Below, piece by piece: positions 24,976 through 36,860 of a stretch of 64,000 nt of DNA (position 1 is the first letter of the stretch; the number at the start of each line of letters is the position of its first letter). The translations under genes were made by a program, and so were the position numbers. The DNA is from Dipteronia dyeriana (lineage: Eukaryota; Streptophyta; Magnoliopsida; Sapindales; Sapindaceae). The notes under the pieces are model-generated. The model saw nothing but the letters and a program-made list of their open reading frames with translations, was not told the origin of the DNA and ran no database searches. Where the stretch lies: assembly GCA_032871835.1 (NCBI GenBank), contig CM065300.1:108249088-108313087 (forward strand). The letters run 5' to 3'.

Positions 24976-26479
24976 GTAAGCATATTATAAAAGAGAACAA
25001 AGTTTAGCACATAATGGTCGCCCTTGATAAATGCTATAACTAAGATCTGGATAGCATAATTTTCACAATGAAACTCACAGAATCACACTCAAGCAATTTT
25101 AAAAGAGACAAAAAAAAAAGATTCACATGCCATGAGAGATACACTAATATTTTCAATTTCTATCATAATTCTTCGTAAATTTCAAGAATATCAACATACT
25201 TATAAATAAAGTGTGTGCGTGTGTGAATTTTGCTTCAATTATATGTAACGAAGAAAAATTGATAATCAACATGCAAACCATATGAACATCTATTCATCTT
25301 AAACTTTTCCATAAAAGGTCAAACTAATTATCATCTGGAATTTTCGCTTTTAAGAGAATATATTACAATATATGAGTGTGTGTATGCATGTGGCTCGCTA
25401 TCCCATCTCTATTTTACAACCCGAGCTCTTTTGATTTTTGACTATACTTCTTAATCCTTCTTCATTTTCTTTACAGGATTTGAATTAAAGATTTTTCTTT
25501 TAATTGATTCTTTTCAACACTTCTTTGATTTTACATAAAAAAAAATACACTTCATGACGACTTTCACTTATCACATTGGTGTAGCACTTTCCTACATTAG
25601 ATAGCTTCAAAACCAAAGTGTGTAGCTCATACTATGAAGCTGCTCATTGAGTTCTATGTATTTGCTAAAGCAAAATGGATACTAACCATAGGTCATCTTA
25701 AATGAACTAGTTAAAATACTTCTAGGTGAATCCACAACTCACATATTAGAAAACTTAACTTACATAACTCAACATGCAAGAGAAGCAAAGTGTATTTTTG
25801 AAAACCAAGTTTTTATGCCTTACAAGCACATGATCTAAGAGCACTATAAAGAGATTTACTAAAGATCATTACTTCTCAAGAATGTAGCTTTCAAAGAATA
25901 TGAAGCTCATATTTTTCAAAAACAAAAAATATGTCACTAATCAAACATATATACATACATCATGATTAAGATCAACGTGAACATCATCACTTAAAGATCT
26001 TAAAAGAGCAAATGTCTATGAGAACCATAAGTATGCTACACTAGTTCTCTAATACGACATGCTACAAGACATATAACAAATACTGAGTTGAGAGATGAAA
26101 AATCCAGGTAATCAAGCATTAGGATATAGAGATACCTTTTGCAAGCCTTTTTTAACAAATGCCACACCTTCGCCCATTTTATTAGCTCTCTTGGCTTGTT
26201 TATCCTCATGACAACAAGTTGGTGGTCTTTCATCTCAAGAGATTAAAATCATAGCATTTCAACTCAAAACAAATATAAAAATGACTTTCGTTAAAAGTCT
26301 TAACAAAACAATCACCATATAGATTTCATCAATGCAACTTCTTTAAAGTTAATCAACAAATTTTGACTATCAAAATAATTCTTATGAGATAGACAAGTTC
26401 ATGTCAAAATATGGAGAATCCAAGCTAGCTAGCTAAGTTCTTCAACAATCTTGACACTAGTCTTTAAGTTATTCACAAG
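24976..26479 (-). other. family B 3' internal spacer
   Basis: Non-coding on both strands apart from chance short frames. It matches B2 in pieces, for example AACACTTCTYTGATTTT at 25517 and 45300, and CTAGTTCTCTAATA at 26041 and 45834. Copia elements of this type carry a long spacer between pol and the polypurine tract. Confidence 0.65.
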
Positions 26480-27610
26480 TGCAACTTACTATAATGGTAA
26501 GAGCACTCACCCTTGAACAACTTGGTCTTCGGTTCACTAACACAAATATCATCAACATCCTTTTTGATAACAATATTGTAACAAGTGTAAAGTCTTTATA
26601 TGACTTGATCCATAATTATATCATTTATACTCTTCTTTTCAGCATTAACAACACGTTTTTTGTCAAGTTTAGCAATATTTGTTTTCTTCTTACTCCACAT
26701 ATTTTTACCATGCTTTGCTATCATATCATGCTTCTCAAAGTCTAAAGACCTAGCATGCTTGAATTGAAGTTCTGTTTCACTTTTTCCACATGCAATCCTT
26801 TATTTGCAATGTTCAATGAATTTAAAGCACTTAGGCTTAATGTGGCCTATAGTATTGTAAAAATGACAAATGGGAATAAAATATGAGATTGTACCTTCCG
26901 GATGAAGAAGTAATAGTAGGATTTTATAGAGATACCTTTTCTTTCAACTTCTTCTTGGTCTTATAAATTTTCTTCGTTAGAGGATTCTTGTCGATGACAA
27001 CATCCATGCTTGTAGGAAGTGATGCTTCTAAGACCCTCTCCTCAACTACTAAGTAACTTGTACCTCCTTAAGAATTAGCTAGATTCTTAACCTTTATCAC
27101 ATTGATCGACTCATTGACTAAGTCCTTAATGGCACTCTTAGGAACATCAATTTCTTCAATGAATTCTTGTTTTTTCTTCTACAAAGTAGAAATGATCTCT
27201 TCCATTTCAAGAGCTAGCTTCTCAACTTCTCTAAGCTTCTTATGAATATCATTCTTTTCTCCTAGAAGCCTTTGAGTAACCATTGCAAACTCATCTACTT
27301 GTAACTTGATTAAATCATCCTTCATTTCAACCTCACTTAAAGCTTAATTTCTTTCGTTTTCAATGATGCTCTCTACCATAGCCAAAAGCTCAAGAGTGGT
27401 AGAATTATAACTTGAACTTTCATGATGACTTAAATCAACTTTCTTGCCCAAAGATGTTTGACTACCTTCCTCTAGAAAAGTGTGAGAGGCCGTGAAAGCT
27501 ACAAAATTTCTAACTAGCTCTTTTTCACTTGCGCTCTCTTCATTGCTAGAGTCATCATCTCTCCAAGTGGACGCCATTGTCTTACCCTTCTTGTCTTTAC
27601 TAGTCTTTTC
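26480..27610 (-). pseudogene. copia family B3 Gag, broken
   Basis: From 27610 downward the frame encodes KKGKTMASTWRDDDSSNEE, the acidic Ser-rich linker typical of copia Gag. A Lys/Glu-rich segment follows (KLREVEKLALEMEEIIS), with in-frame stops near 27344, 27180, 27070 and 26925 that all look like Gln or Arg codons turned to stops. After a frameshift comes the knuckle FIPICHFYNTIGHIKPKCFK (26877-26818), CX2CX4HX4C with the second Cys replaced by Tyr. The N-terminal 200 or so residues expected for Gag are missing. A predicted start further right, at 27673, lies in the neighbouring LTR and is not part of the gene. Confidence 0.8.
26494..26545 (+). other. tRNA-like relic (possible SINE head)
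   Basis: ATAATGGTAAGAGCACTCAC followed 12 bases later by GGTCTTCGGTTC resembles the D-arm and T-arm promoter boxes of a tRNA-derived sequence. The T-arm breaks off at GGTTCACTAA and no acceptor stem is evident. It may be a SINE fragment or chance. Confidence 0.25.
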
Positions 27611-30313
27611 TGTTAGGTTTTTGGTTTGTGTTTCCATTAATTTCATATCAAAATAATGTTTCACTTGTTCCAATTAAGTTGTCTTAGATTGATGATGATT
27701 CAAGCCTCAAAGAAGATATGGCAACTTATCAAGCAAGCTCACCTTCAAAGAGAAATACGCTTCATTGTTCGACAAAGGTATATTTAAGACCTCATTTACC
27801 TTATAAGGCTTAGGCACACACACACACACATATTGCTTCCTCATGTGTCCTTACATTGTTGTGCCCATTTGGTATAAAACATTCACACACTTGATATTGA
27901 ATGCTCATGCATTGGTGCTAAATTGACTAGTTTTACAAATTGCATGTATTCAGACAATGTCTAGAAAATTACATTCTTATGTGTTTATATGTTTGTATGT
28001 TTATGTAACATGGACCTTGGACTTGAATTTGATATTATATTGTTCCTAACTGAGTTCCAGTCATTTCGGTTACTCATACATTTGGTTTCGAGTTCCGAGT
28101 CAAGAGTTCCAAAACTTTCCCATCACTTTACATCCATTGTCTTCGTCTTCATGTATCGAGTCGAATTCATAATTTCTTGTCTAAGTTTGGTAGTCATCCA
28201 TGTGCATAGGAGAGTTCCAATTCATAATCCATAAATAGATTTAAATTCAGAGTTCGGAGGGCAAAGAACGATCAAAGAAGGCACAGAGGAAGCAAGTGGT
28301 TAAAGGCCACCAAGCCTTCCTTCCCGAGATGGCCAAAGACCATCATGCTCTGAACCCTTCGAGGTCCTGAGATGCCCATGTGCCATCTTGGAGCTAGGAA
28401 GGAGCATGGGGACATTTTAGTCATTTCTCTCTTCTTTTCCCTCTCTTTTAAATATCTCTTCCCTCTCTCATTTTCATTAAGAAAGAAGAAAATTTGAAAA
28501 ACCAATGTGCAGAAATTTTCTCTCAAATTCTTATCTCCCAAACACCATATCTTTTTCATTTGAACTCTGATTCAACCAATTAAAGTTGGAGAATATTCCT
28601 CTATCAATTCTCTATCATTTTCAAGAAGGTTGAGATCATTTATTCAAAGTTTTCTGGTAGTTTTCCATCAAAAACAGGACTGCACTTTTCTACTAAGGAA
28701 TTGAAAATTTCTTATCATTTGATCTTCAGAGTTTTCAAATGCCTTGGGGTTTCTTCTTCTATCTATGTATGTTTAACGTGTTTACTTTGATTAGAGTTTC
28801 ATGCTATATTAAATCCAGAATGAACATGATTAAATTCTCACATGTTGAGTTAGATTTTTCTAGAATCTATGTTTTCACATGTTTGTGAGTTATATTGTGC
28901 TAGCTTTTGATTTAGGACTTTTTGAGCTTCATTTGATTGATTTGTATTGATAAATAGTATCTACATGTGTTAGGATCATTTTAATATACATTGAATTAAC
29001 ACATTTGATTGAGTTCTTAGAGCTCTTTTACTTTGATTGAATATTGTGAGAAAAATACTCTCTAGGTTTTTGCTAGGATTTTGATTGATATCATTTTATG
29101 ATTCTAGCATGTTTTTATGTATTTTTATAAAATCTTGACTGTGTGCCTACTGTATATGCTTTGATTCAAGTTTTAGTTTCATGAATGAGTCTAGGAATTA
29201 AATGTGTTTGTGGTGTTTTCACATGTTCTAGAATTTTAATTCATGATTAACAACTAGACTACATTTGTTTTGTGAATATACATGTATATATCTAGTTTCC
29301 ATAGGATGTGTTGATCATCATATTCTATGTTGAGTGCTTATTTGTATTTCTACATTCATTGATAACATTTAGAAAGTCCATGTAAAAGGCAGGAAGTCTT
29401 GGCTAGGACATGTCGTCCGGATAGCTAAGCAAGGAGTCTTGGTTAGGACATGAGGTCCTAATAATCAAGCAAAGAGAGACTTTCTAGAGGCAAGGTTGCC
29501 TTGGATAGAAAGTAGACTTTTTATTGGTAGACCCGAGATAGTATAATGCGATGGAGTCCATAGATAGAGTGTGTAATTTGTTGATCACTTTTGAGGAATT
29601 TCCAACTTCTTAATGGTATTGGTTAGAGTGGACTCCAATAGAGACTGAGTTATTTGTTGATCACTTTTGAGGAATTTCCAATCTATCAATAGGGATTGGG
29701 TAGACGTCGATTCCAATATATAGTGTGTCATTTGTTAATCACTTTTGAGGAATGTCTTGTCTACTTTCTAATGATAAAAGTGATTGATGGTTGTATTCAA
29801 CCTGTGGATGTTTCCTCTACGGATGTTTTATCACGTAAACACAGTGTGTCAATTATCTCTATCCTTCTCTATTATATACTTGTACGTATATGTTTGTATC
29901 TTGTTTCACAAGCTTCATTTCTAGATATTCTTGTAAACAATATTGTTGTAACATGTGATATGCAAGTCTTCAATTGATCAAAGTTGTAAATATATGTGTA
30001 TGTGTACTTTGATATATTTGTGTATGTTTGATCGTGGTTGTATACTTGTACATACTGAATAACATTGAGGATACAAGTACTGTTTTTTTTTAGTTTTATT
30101 TGTTAAGTGTTTCACTAGCAAATTGTAAGCATGTTTGGCAATATTTGGTTTGATAATACATATTGTTTATTTACATATGCTTGATAATCTTAAGTATTGT
30201 TATTCAAGCTAGCTAGAGGGACAAACATAAGTATGTTTCAAGGGATTGAAGAAAGGTGTAAAATTCTATTCACCCCTATATAGGTTAGCTTAAGGTAATT
30301 TAACCGCATTTGA
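27611..30313 (+). repeat. family B LTR, forward, full length
   Basis: Starts TGTTAGG and ends near TTTGA (CA decayed), about 2.7 kb, equal to the reconstructed 5' LTR of B2. It has a GC-rich patch (28255-28420) followed by TTTTAAATATCTC (28440s) and CT-rich sequence, a plausible promoter. Near the end is the ATTCACCCCTATATAGG stretch shared by all B LTR ends. No matching target duplication (TTTTC left, CCGGG right) and no primer site after it, so it is not a clean insertion. Confidence 0.78.
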
Positions 30314-30913
30314 CCGGGACTCTCTCATGCACATGGATGACTACGAAACTTAGACCAGAAATTATGAATTCGACTCAATACACGAAGACGAAGACAATGC
30401 ATGTAAATTGATCAAAAAGTTTCATAACTCTTGACTTGAAACTTGAAATCAAATGTATGAGTAACAAAAATGTCTGGAACTCAATAGAGAATAATACAAA
30501 ACCAAATTTAAGTAAAAATCCATGTTACATAAACATACAAACACATAACACATAAGAATGCTATTTCCTAAGCATTTCCAAATTCATGTAATCTACAAAA
30601 TTAGTCAATTTAGCACTAATGCATGAGCATTCAATATCAAGTGTGTGAATTTGTTATGCAAAATGAGCACAACGATGCAGGGACACATGTGGATGCAATG
30701 TGTGTGTGCCTAAGCCTTTCAAGAGAAATGAGGTCTTAAAAATACCTTTGTCAAACAATGAAGTGCATGTCTCTTTAAAGACTTGAACTTGCTTGATACG
30801 TTGTGATATCTTCTTTGACGCTTGAATCATCATCAATCTAAGACAATTAAATCAATACAAGTGAAACATTATTTTGATATTAAATTAATGCCAACAAAAA
30901 CCAAAACTTAACA
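30314..30913 (-). repeat. family B LTR fragment (3' LTR of B1)
   Basis: The minus strand starts TGTTAAGTTTTGG at 30913 and follows the first ~600 bp of the B LTR, then stops head-to-head against the forward B LTR. It begins directly after the truncated pre-integrase remnant, so pol is missing from this element. Confidence 0.78.
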
Positions 30914-31260
30914 ACCTCTAACAATGCTATGTTTTTCAAGCTGCTTTAAATCCTTGAAGTTTATGTGGCCCAATCTTCCATGCCATAAATCAAGCTTGTT
31001 ACACTCATGTGCCATATTACAAGTTAGAGGATCTATCTCTAGACAATAGCAATCATTTAAAGATCTTTTGACTTCTAAAACAAATTTGCCATTTTTATCA
31101 ATTATAGTGCACACATCCCTATTAAAGCTAACCTCTTCAAAGATTTCACATAAGTGAGTTATGCTTATCAAAGTAGCACATAGACCATCTATACCCAAGG
31201 GATTTCTTGGTTTAGGCGCTCTGGGATACAAATTGTTCCCTTACCTAGAACTTGCATTTT
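30914..31260 (-). pseudogene. family B1 pre-integrase remnant
   Basis: Open on the minus strand from 31231. It shows GLCATLISITHLCE (the 'LYVEGLKANLLSISQLC'-type segment), then KNGKFVLEVKRS and LDLWHGRLGHINFKDLKQLE, the GAG-pre-integrase domain that precedes copia integrase. It ends HSIVRG directly at the LTR start, so the integrase that should follow is deleted. Confidence 0.88.
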
Positions 31261-31430
31261 GGTGCAATCACCAAAAGCAACCCATCCGCCATCTTTCATA
31301 ACAAGATTCTTAAAGAACTCATTAGTTCTTAAAGAACTCATTGTTGCCGGTCATATTCCTAGACCATCTACTATCTAGGTATCAAAAATAGGATTAGTTA
31401 TCCCTAAAAGCATATTGTGAAACAAGACAT
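31261..31430 (-). pseudogene. family B1 protease remnant
   Basis: The retroviral-type aspartic protease cuts Gag-Pol. Reading 31385-31340 on the minus strand gives LDSRWSRNMTGNNEFF, matching the LDSGCSRHMTGN active-site block with the catalytic DSG changed to DSR. It is followed by MKDGGWVAFGDCTKMQVLGKG. A short duplication (TTCTTAAAGAACTCATTAG, repeated at 31305-31340) disrupts the frame. Confidence 0.75.
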
Positions 31431-32573
31431 TATGTTGTGTCTTTTCTAACCCATATTTTCTTAACAATTTTATCGCTCTTACATTTACTAATACAATTTG
31501 ACTTGTTATTAGGTACATTGAATCCATTTGTCAAATTTTCAAACAAATCAATTAAAGCATTATCAACTTTCTTATACATAGTAGAGTGAGATACAACATA
31601 AGGTTTTAGAAACAAATCATCAACAATTTTATTCTCAACATGCTTCCATGGTCTTCTTAGGTCTGCCTAGGACCATTCAGCAAAGACATATGATACAAAT
31701 TAATGGCATATTTACACTTGCGAATGTATTCAAAACATCTAGGTCTTATGTGCCCTACCATGTTGCAATAATGACAAATAGGTATGAATTTGAAAACTTT
31801 ACATTAGCTTGAGCATCCAACTCGTTTTGCCTTCTCACATTTTACCTCTTTGGTATGCAACACTAGATCCTTTACCTTTAGCATTTGAGGATGATGAAAC
31901 TTGTCTTTAGCAATGTTGAGTCTTTTCCTTGACATTCATTGTTGATGTTAAGGCACCTCCGGTAGCATCCATGGCTTTACCGTTAGAGAGTGTACCTACA
32001 TTCAAGTTCCTACAAGCTTTGACAAAAGTAGATTTGTTAGTTGAAAGAGTAAACTTTTCATTAACATATCCTAAACCTCTTTTGTCACTTGGAAGCTTTC
32101 CAACCTTAATGAGAGTTTTTACTTTGTTACAACCTGATAACACATTGTTTAAAGTTTGTTATTAAGCACTTTCTATCGATTCTCAAACTCGCTAAGTTTA
32201 GCTCTAAGCACATTCTCAACTCTTTCAGCACGATCAAAAGAGTCATCTCTTTGCTCAATCTCTTGCATCAAAATACCTAGTCTATCACTATGATCTTTCG
32301 TGTTTTTCTCTAGACTAAGAATTTTGCCTTTGAGTTCATTGAATTATTTTGATCGAAGACCATGATTTTCTAACTTCTTATTGAGAGTCTTATTGACTTT
32401 AGAGATCCTTTCATTCTCTTGAATAAGATCCTTGATCTTTTGATATTCTAAGACAATAATCTCACCTTCAACAAAAGAAGCCATGAAAGAATAAACATCT
32501 TTAATTATGATATAACCAAAAAACAAGAAAAAAAACTCTATAAAGAAGAATCTATCTAATTACTTTAAGAGAT
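31431..32573 (-). pseudogene. family B1 Gag, broken
   Basis: From 32526 down the frame encodes a coiled coil (EYQKIKDLIQENERISKVNK), then SDKRGLGYVNEKF, the GLGY block found in many copia Gags. The zinc knuckle is intact: ICHYCNMVGHIRPRCF (31776-31731), CX2CX4HX4C. The C-terminal part has KSDKIVKKIWVRKDTT (31430s), the linker before protease. Frameshifts and stops split it into at least four pieces. The N-terminal domain is missing because only a few codons separate the coiled coil from the primer site. Confidence 0.85.
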
Positions 32574-32587
32574 CCACTCTGATACCA
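32574..32587 (-). other. primer-binding site of B1
   Basis: Minus strand TGGTATCAGAGTGG, complementary to initiator-methionine tRNA, two bases after the LTR end GGGAATTTCA. Confidence 0.88.
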
Positions 32588-32589
32588 AT

Positions 32590-34245
32590 TGAAATTCCCT
32601 AGTCACTTATAGTGTAAATATATAGGTGTAAGCTCAAATATTAATACTTCTTTAAAAACATAAGCAATTTAATTATTCTTATGAATCCTTAAAAGAAGAT
32701 TGCTTTAAAAACTCAATATGAAGTCAATATAGCAAGAGTTAAAGCAATACAATACGAGTAAGTAAAGGACATAAATTGCTAAAAACAATACAAGAGATTT
32801 TTACGTGCTAAACCTCAAAAGAGGAAATATCCACGGGTTGATACCACAACCACCGGCAAACCATAATCCACTATGTCGAATAAGAGTAACACACTCAAAA
32901 AGCAATCAACACATGATACACTCTCCAAGCTATCAACGCTTACTCTACCCTCGGGCCTAGTGAATTAAATTGCCTACTTCCTATCCAAGATGTGACAAAC
33001 ACACCTCTAAGAAGCAACTTCCTATCCAAGGCACTCTTGCCTTTAGAAAGATTCCTCGCTTGCCTATCCTGGTCCTCCCAATCATAGACAAGTCTTCTTG
33101 CTTTGATAATCGGACCACATATCCCAGCCAAGACTCCTTGCTCTAGTTAAAGATTAACTCACTTTAACAAGAGATTTTAACCTTTCATAGGCAATGATCT
33201 AAGTGAAGTTCACACATGAAATTATAATGCAATCACAAGCAAATAGAGAATGCAGATCAATCAAACTCAATGAATCATGAAACAAGATAGCTATATATGG
33301 CTTTTAAAAAATCAATCACAAATACATCTGGAAATCTAAGCATGTTTATCAAATAAGAACTTGATAAGAGTAATAAAAATCTCAATCAAAAATGACCTAT
33401 TTATTAGAGCGTGTAACTAAATCAAGAAATCAACATTCTATGGTAAGAACACAAAATTAATTATAGAATCAAGTTCAGAATTATCCAGTTTAGCTAAAAT
33501 ATATTAAATTGAAAAACATATAAGCTAAACTCGAAAATGACTTAAACAAACCACAAAATTGAATCAAAATCATTCTTGACATTCCTCTTAATCAAAGTAA
33601 AACATAGATAAAGATGATCATAGAGCAAAAATGAGAAAAGAATGATTCACCTACAAATGATGAAATCTCAAGTTAGAAAATTGATCACTATGGAAACTCT
33701 AGACATCACTTGGCTCTGAAAATGTGTGGGGTTTGTTCCTCTCCTCAAGACCAACGACTTTGGCTTTTGAATCAATTAAATCATGTTGAATTGAAAGAGA
33801 TATAACCAAAATAAATGTCATAAACTCTGAAGAAAAAAATTCTACACTTGGTCTTCAATTATTCATCTTATGAGAAAATGAGAAGGAAAAAAGATTTAAA
33901 GGAAGAGAAGGTGATGTGGAGAGAATGACATTTTAGGAAATGGTTGCCATCTCTCCACCTCACAAACCCAAGATGGCGCATGGGACTCTCGAGGGTAGCA
34001 AGGGTGCCTTCCCTAGATGCCCACGCGTCATCTCGGAGAGGTGAGGCTTCATGGCTGTTGACCATCGCCAATTCTCTTCACACTCACTTTGCTTTCTTCG
34101 ATCGTTCTGCAGCCTTCAAACTCTAAATTCGAATCTATTTACAATTTACGAATCAGGAGTCGCTCGTGGACATGGAACACTATGAAAATTATATAAAAAA
34201 AATAATGAATTTGACTCAATACATGAAGACGAAGACAATGAGTGG
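32590..34245 (-). repeat. family B 5' LTR of B1, truncated
   Basis: The minus-strand end GGGAATTTCA at 32590 abuts the primer site. The LTR is followed to 34245, where it breaks; about the first 500 bp (including TGTTAGG) are lost. The GC-rich patch is at 33955-34050 with AAGATGGCGCATGG and CATCTCGGAG arms. Short frames at 33868-34126 overlap this patch on both strands and are not genes. Confidence 0.8.
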
Positions 34246-34341
34246 TAATTAATCAAGGGTTAAGGTTCTTTCTTTTGAAGGAATTTTTTTTGACATATAC
34301 CAATCAACTTTTTTGCTTCCACCATGCATTTTTTTTCTACA
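34246..34341 (+). repeat. 96-bp tail of a family A LTR
   Basis: Matches the last ~96 bp of A LTRs (AATTAATCAAGGGTTAAGG to TTTCTACA). It has no primer site after it and is wedged between B and D LTR sequence. Confidence 0.8.
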
Positions 34342-35171
34342 GTTATAAATACAATTAAACATAAAAGCATGCATTCAATGAACAATTAATGTTATTCCAA
34401 GGTAAACATGGCAAAGTAATGAAATAATACAATCTAGGGCATGAAGATGTTACCAACTCAAGAAAAACATGATGACCCATTCTTGGAAGATGCAATGATG
34501 ATGCTAGATCCTCTTGGATTGAAGTTTGGTTGAGTCAAAAGAGTTTCTTGGAGCTCTCTCTCACTAGGAGTTAATTTCTCTCTAATGATTTAATTTCATA
34601 GTTCTAGGTCTGAATAGGAAAGGATATGATGAACCTATATGGGGTAAAAATGACAAACGTGAGTTTCCAAAATTGCCCCAGAAACAGCACAGTGCGTAAG
34701 TGGGTGACCCTTGCACACCCGTGCATAACAGGATACCCAACACCACTGTTAACTTATGCTAGGCATGCCACGGTGCAAGCCGCTGTGAAGACCAAGCCTC
34801 ACCTGCGTAGTGCACAAGTTTGGACCCGTGCAAAACAGGGCACACCACTGCCCATTTTTGCAGCGCAAACCGCTGTGTATGCCATGCACAAGCACTTCCC
34901 TGATACAAAGGGATAAAATGGGACAAACATGAGAGCAATTAGGCGCTAATTCAAGGAGATCAAAAAATTCATGTGAATTAGTGTGTGCATTAAATCTCTT
35001 CAAGGAAAAAGCACTTGTGATATACCATTAGTACTTGAGCTTGGTCACAACAAAGACGGCCTAAACGACCCTTACATTTGTACTTGAACTTGGTCACAAA
35101 CAAAGACGGCCTAAACTATCCTCAATTGTGGTCGTCAACGAAATAAGCTAATTAAAAATGAGGAACTTACA
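34342..35171 (-). repeat. family D LTR, truncated
   Basis: The minus strand starts TGTAAGTTCCTC (35171) and is collinear with the start of the D LTR at 43791-45283; its 3' part is absent. It contains duplicated phrases (GACGGCCTAAAC twice at 35058-35115) and a GC-rich patch at 34690-34890 with GGGTGACCC (34702-34710) about 60 bp from a TATA-like CCCATATAGG on the minus strand. Confidence 0.65.
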
Positions 35172-36132
35172 CTTGGGCTATAAGAACAATAAATGAAGAT
35201 GAGATGTTTGTTCTTACTTACCAGGTCAAGATTGATGAAGACCCTTGTATGATTGATGCAATGAATGCATGGGTTTTTGGTTAGGAGAGTGAATCAAGCT
35301 TCAATGGAGTTTTCTCTTTCTATACTCTCTCTATCTCTCTAGGGTTTCTTCAATTTTAGAGGTCTAAGTGAAGAAAAAGAGATAAGGGGGTTTATATAGC
35401 CGGAGGCACGAGTTCAAGGGAAAAGACAATTTCTGGACACACACCTGCACAAATACCCGTGCACAGGGCACGCAACAAGCTGTCCTAAAATCCAGACAGC
35501 TTAGCAGTTCAACATTTGAGCACCCCAAAACGTGACTAAACAACATCAAACCTTTTGTATAATATACCGATCAAAAGGTATGGAAGTCTACTTTAAACTC
35601 CAATTAGTAGAACAACATTTGGATCACTGTAGAAAATGTTATGGTCAAACAAGTGACAAGAAGACAGATTTGGACAACAACAACAAGAATGCCCAAACGC
35701 ATGGAAAAATACCATGTGACCAAAGACCAAACTAAAAGAAGAATTGAACCTTCTCAAATGTAAGCGTGGACACATCACAAGAACACCATCGTCCGAGTGC
35801 GGACGTTTCCAAACATACAATGAAAAACGTAACACATAACAACCACACATATAGACAACAAAGAAGTGTTCAAGTGAGCTGAGACATAAATGCATACAAT
35901 CATGAAAGCATAAATGCAAATTAATATAAGAATGCATGAAGTGTGTGTGTGTGTGTGCACCTAATGTCTTCAAGAATCAAGTCAAATGAATTACCTTTTA
36001 CTCTTGCACTTACTCTTGAAGTCACAGAGATGCTTGGAAGATTGTCAATGAAACCTAAGCCACCCATTACGAAATCATCCCTAGTGTGGTATGTCATGAA
36101 ATAAGCCAATCAAAAAAATAGAGGTTCTTACA
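35172..36132 (-). repeat. second family D-like LTR, truncated
   Basis: The minus strand starts TGTAAGAACCTC (36132). Its first 200 bp match the forward D LTR start at 53919, including the GT-rich tract near 35942-35958. It abuts the start of the previous D LTR, so two same-orientation copies lie in tandem. A GC-rich patch is at 35430-35500. Short frames within it are not conserved. Confidence 0.6.
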
Positions 36133-36397
36133 ACTCACATTCATTATTCATAAAAACCTTTGGCTCATCCAATATCCAATAAAATAATTGATAATTAAAA
36201 TCTAATTAATCAAAAATTTCATCATTATACACCAATTACATCCACAAAATCCATCCGTAAAAATATATCAACAAATGAAATTCATTCTTCATCAAAATAT
36301 CCAATCATTCATAAAAATATCAAAAATTAATTCATCAATCACCATTCAATTGAAAACATAAATAAAAGGGTTGAAACTCCCTCAGTGAAGATAAGGC
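36133..36397. other. AT-rich unique flank left of element B2
   Basis: A/C-rich low-complexity sequence with repeated ATCCA words and no frame. Similar in style to 53720-53918 on the other side of B2. Confidence 0.35.
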
Positions 36398-36402
36398 ATT
36401 TT

Positions 36403-36860
36403 TTAAATTACCTACAAAGTTATACTAAATAACCTAGAAGGGGGTGAATAGGTTGTCACTCTATTTTTTTAAAACACTTTCGAGACTATTAACAAAAACT
36501 AGGTGAGCATACAAATTAAAGTTTAACATGATTCTTAAGATAAAACAATTAATTCATGTATGTTCAATTCACCACCCGTAGTCTACAAAACTTATAACAA
36601 GAAAAAATGTATCTCAAAAACAAATATATTCAATGCTAAGAACATTCCGTAAATTGTACTTTGAATATTACAATGTAAATTCACTAAGTGAAAGTTTACA
36701 ACTTGAATGGAATATCAAAAGATACAAAGTTCAAACACTTACAAAGATACAATATATAAATGTTGATTTAACAAATAATGTGTGCATCACTTTCTCTACA
36801 AAATTCTTGTTTACAAATAAGTGAAGAAATGAAGATCTTTAAACAAGATATATTGATCAT
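36403..36860 (-). repeat. B2 3' LTR, terminal part
   Basis: Homologous to 46857-47330, the end of the 5' LTR, including CTAGAAGGGGGTGAATAGG. It is interrupted at 36860 by the forward D LTR. Confidence 0.8.

Larger units (their letters stand above)
22530..27610 (-). mobile_element. family B copy B3: gag and 3' internal spacer, without pol
   Basis: On the minus strand: gag (27610 to about 26480), then non-coding spacer (26479-24976 and 22687-22530), interrupted by a solo A LTR. The spacer is homologous to 41940-42319 and 45300-45850 in copy B2. No integrase or reverse transcriptase sequence lies between gag and spacer. The 5' end is cut off by the forward B LTR at 27611, and the 3' end by the gypsy-like sequence. 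Confidence 0.75.
30314..34245 (-). mobile_element. family B copy B1, internally deleted
   Basis: Minus-strand order: partial 5' LTR (34245-32590), primer site, gag, protease and pre-integrase remnants, then directly a partial 3' LTR. Integrase core, reverse transcriptase and RNase H are absent. The 5' start of the 5' LTR has been replaced by a tail of an A LTR and D LTR sequence. Confidence 0.8.

Noticed and set aside
27611..27673. N-terminal 21 residues of the frame at 27344-27673 as the true Gag start
   Set aside because: They are antisense reading of the forward B LTR that begins at 27611; only the part below 27610 is Gag.
34626..35003. Protein-coding gene in the D LTR
   Set aside because: Both strands are open over a GC-rich palindromic patch, with no conserved motif.
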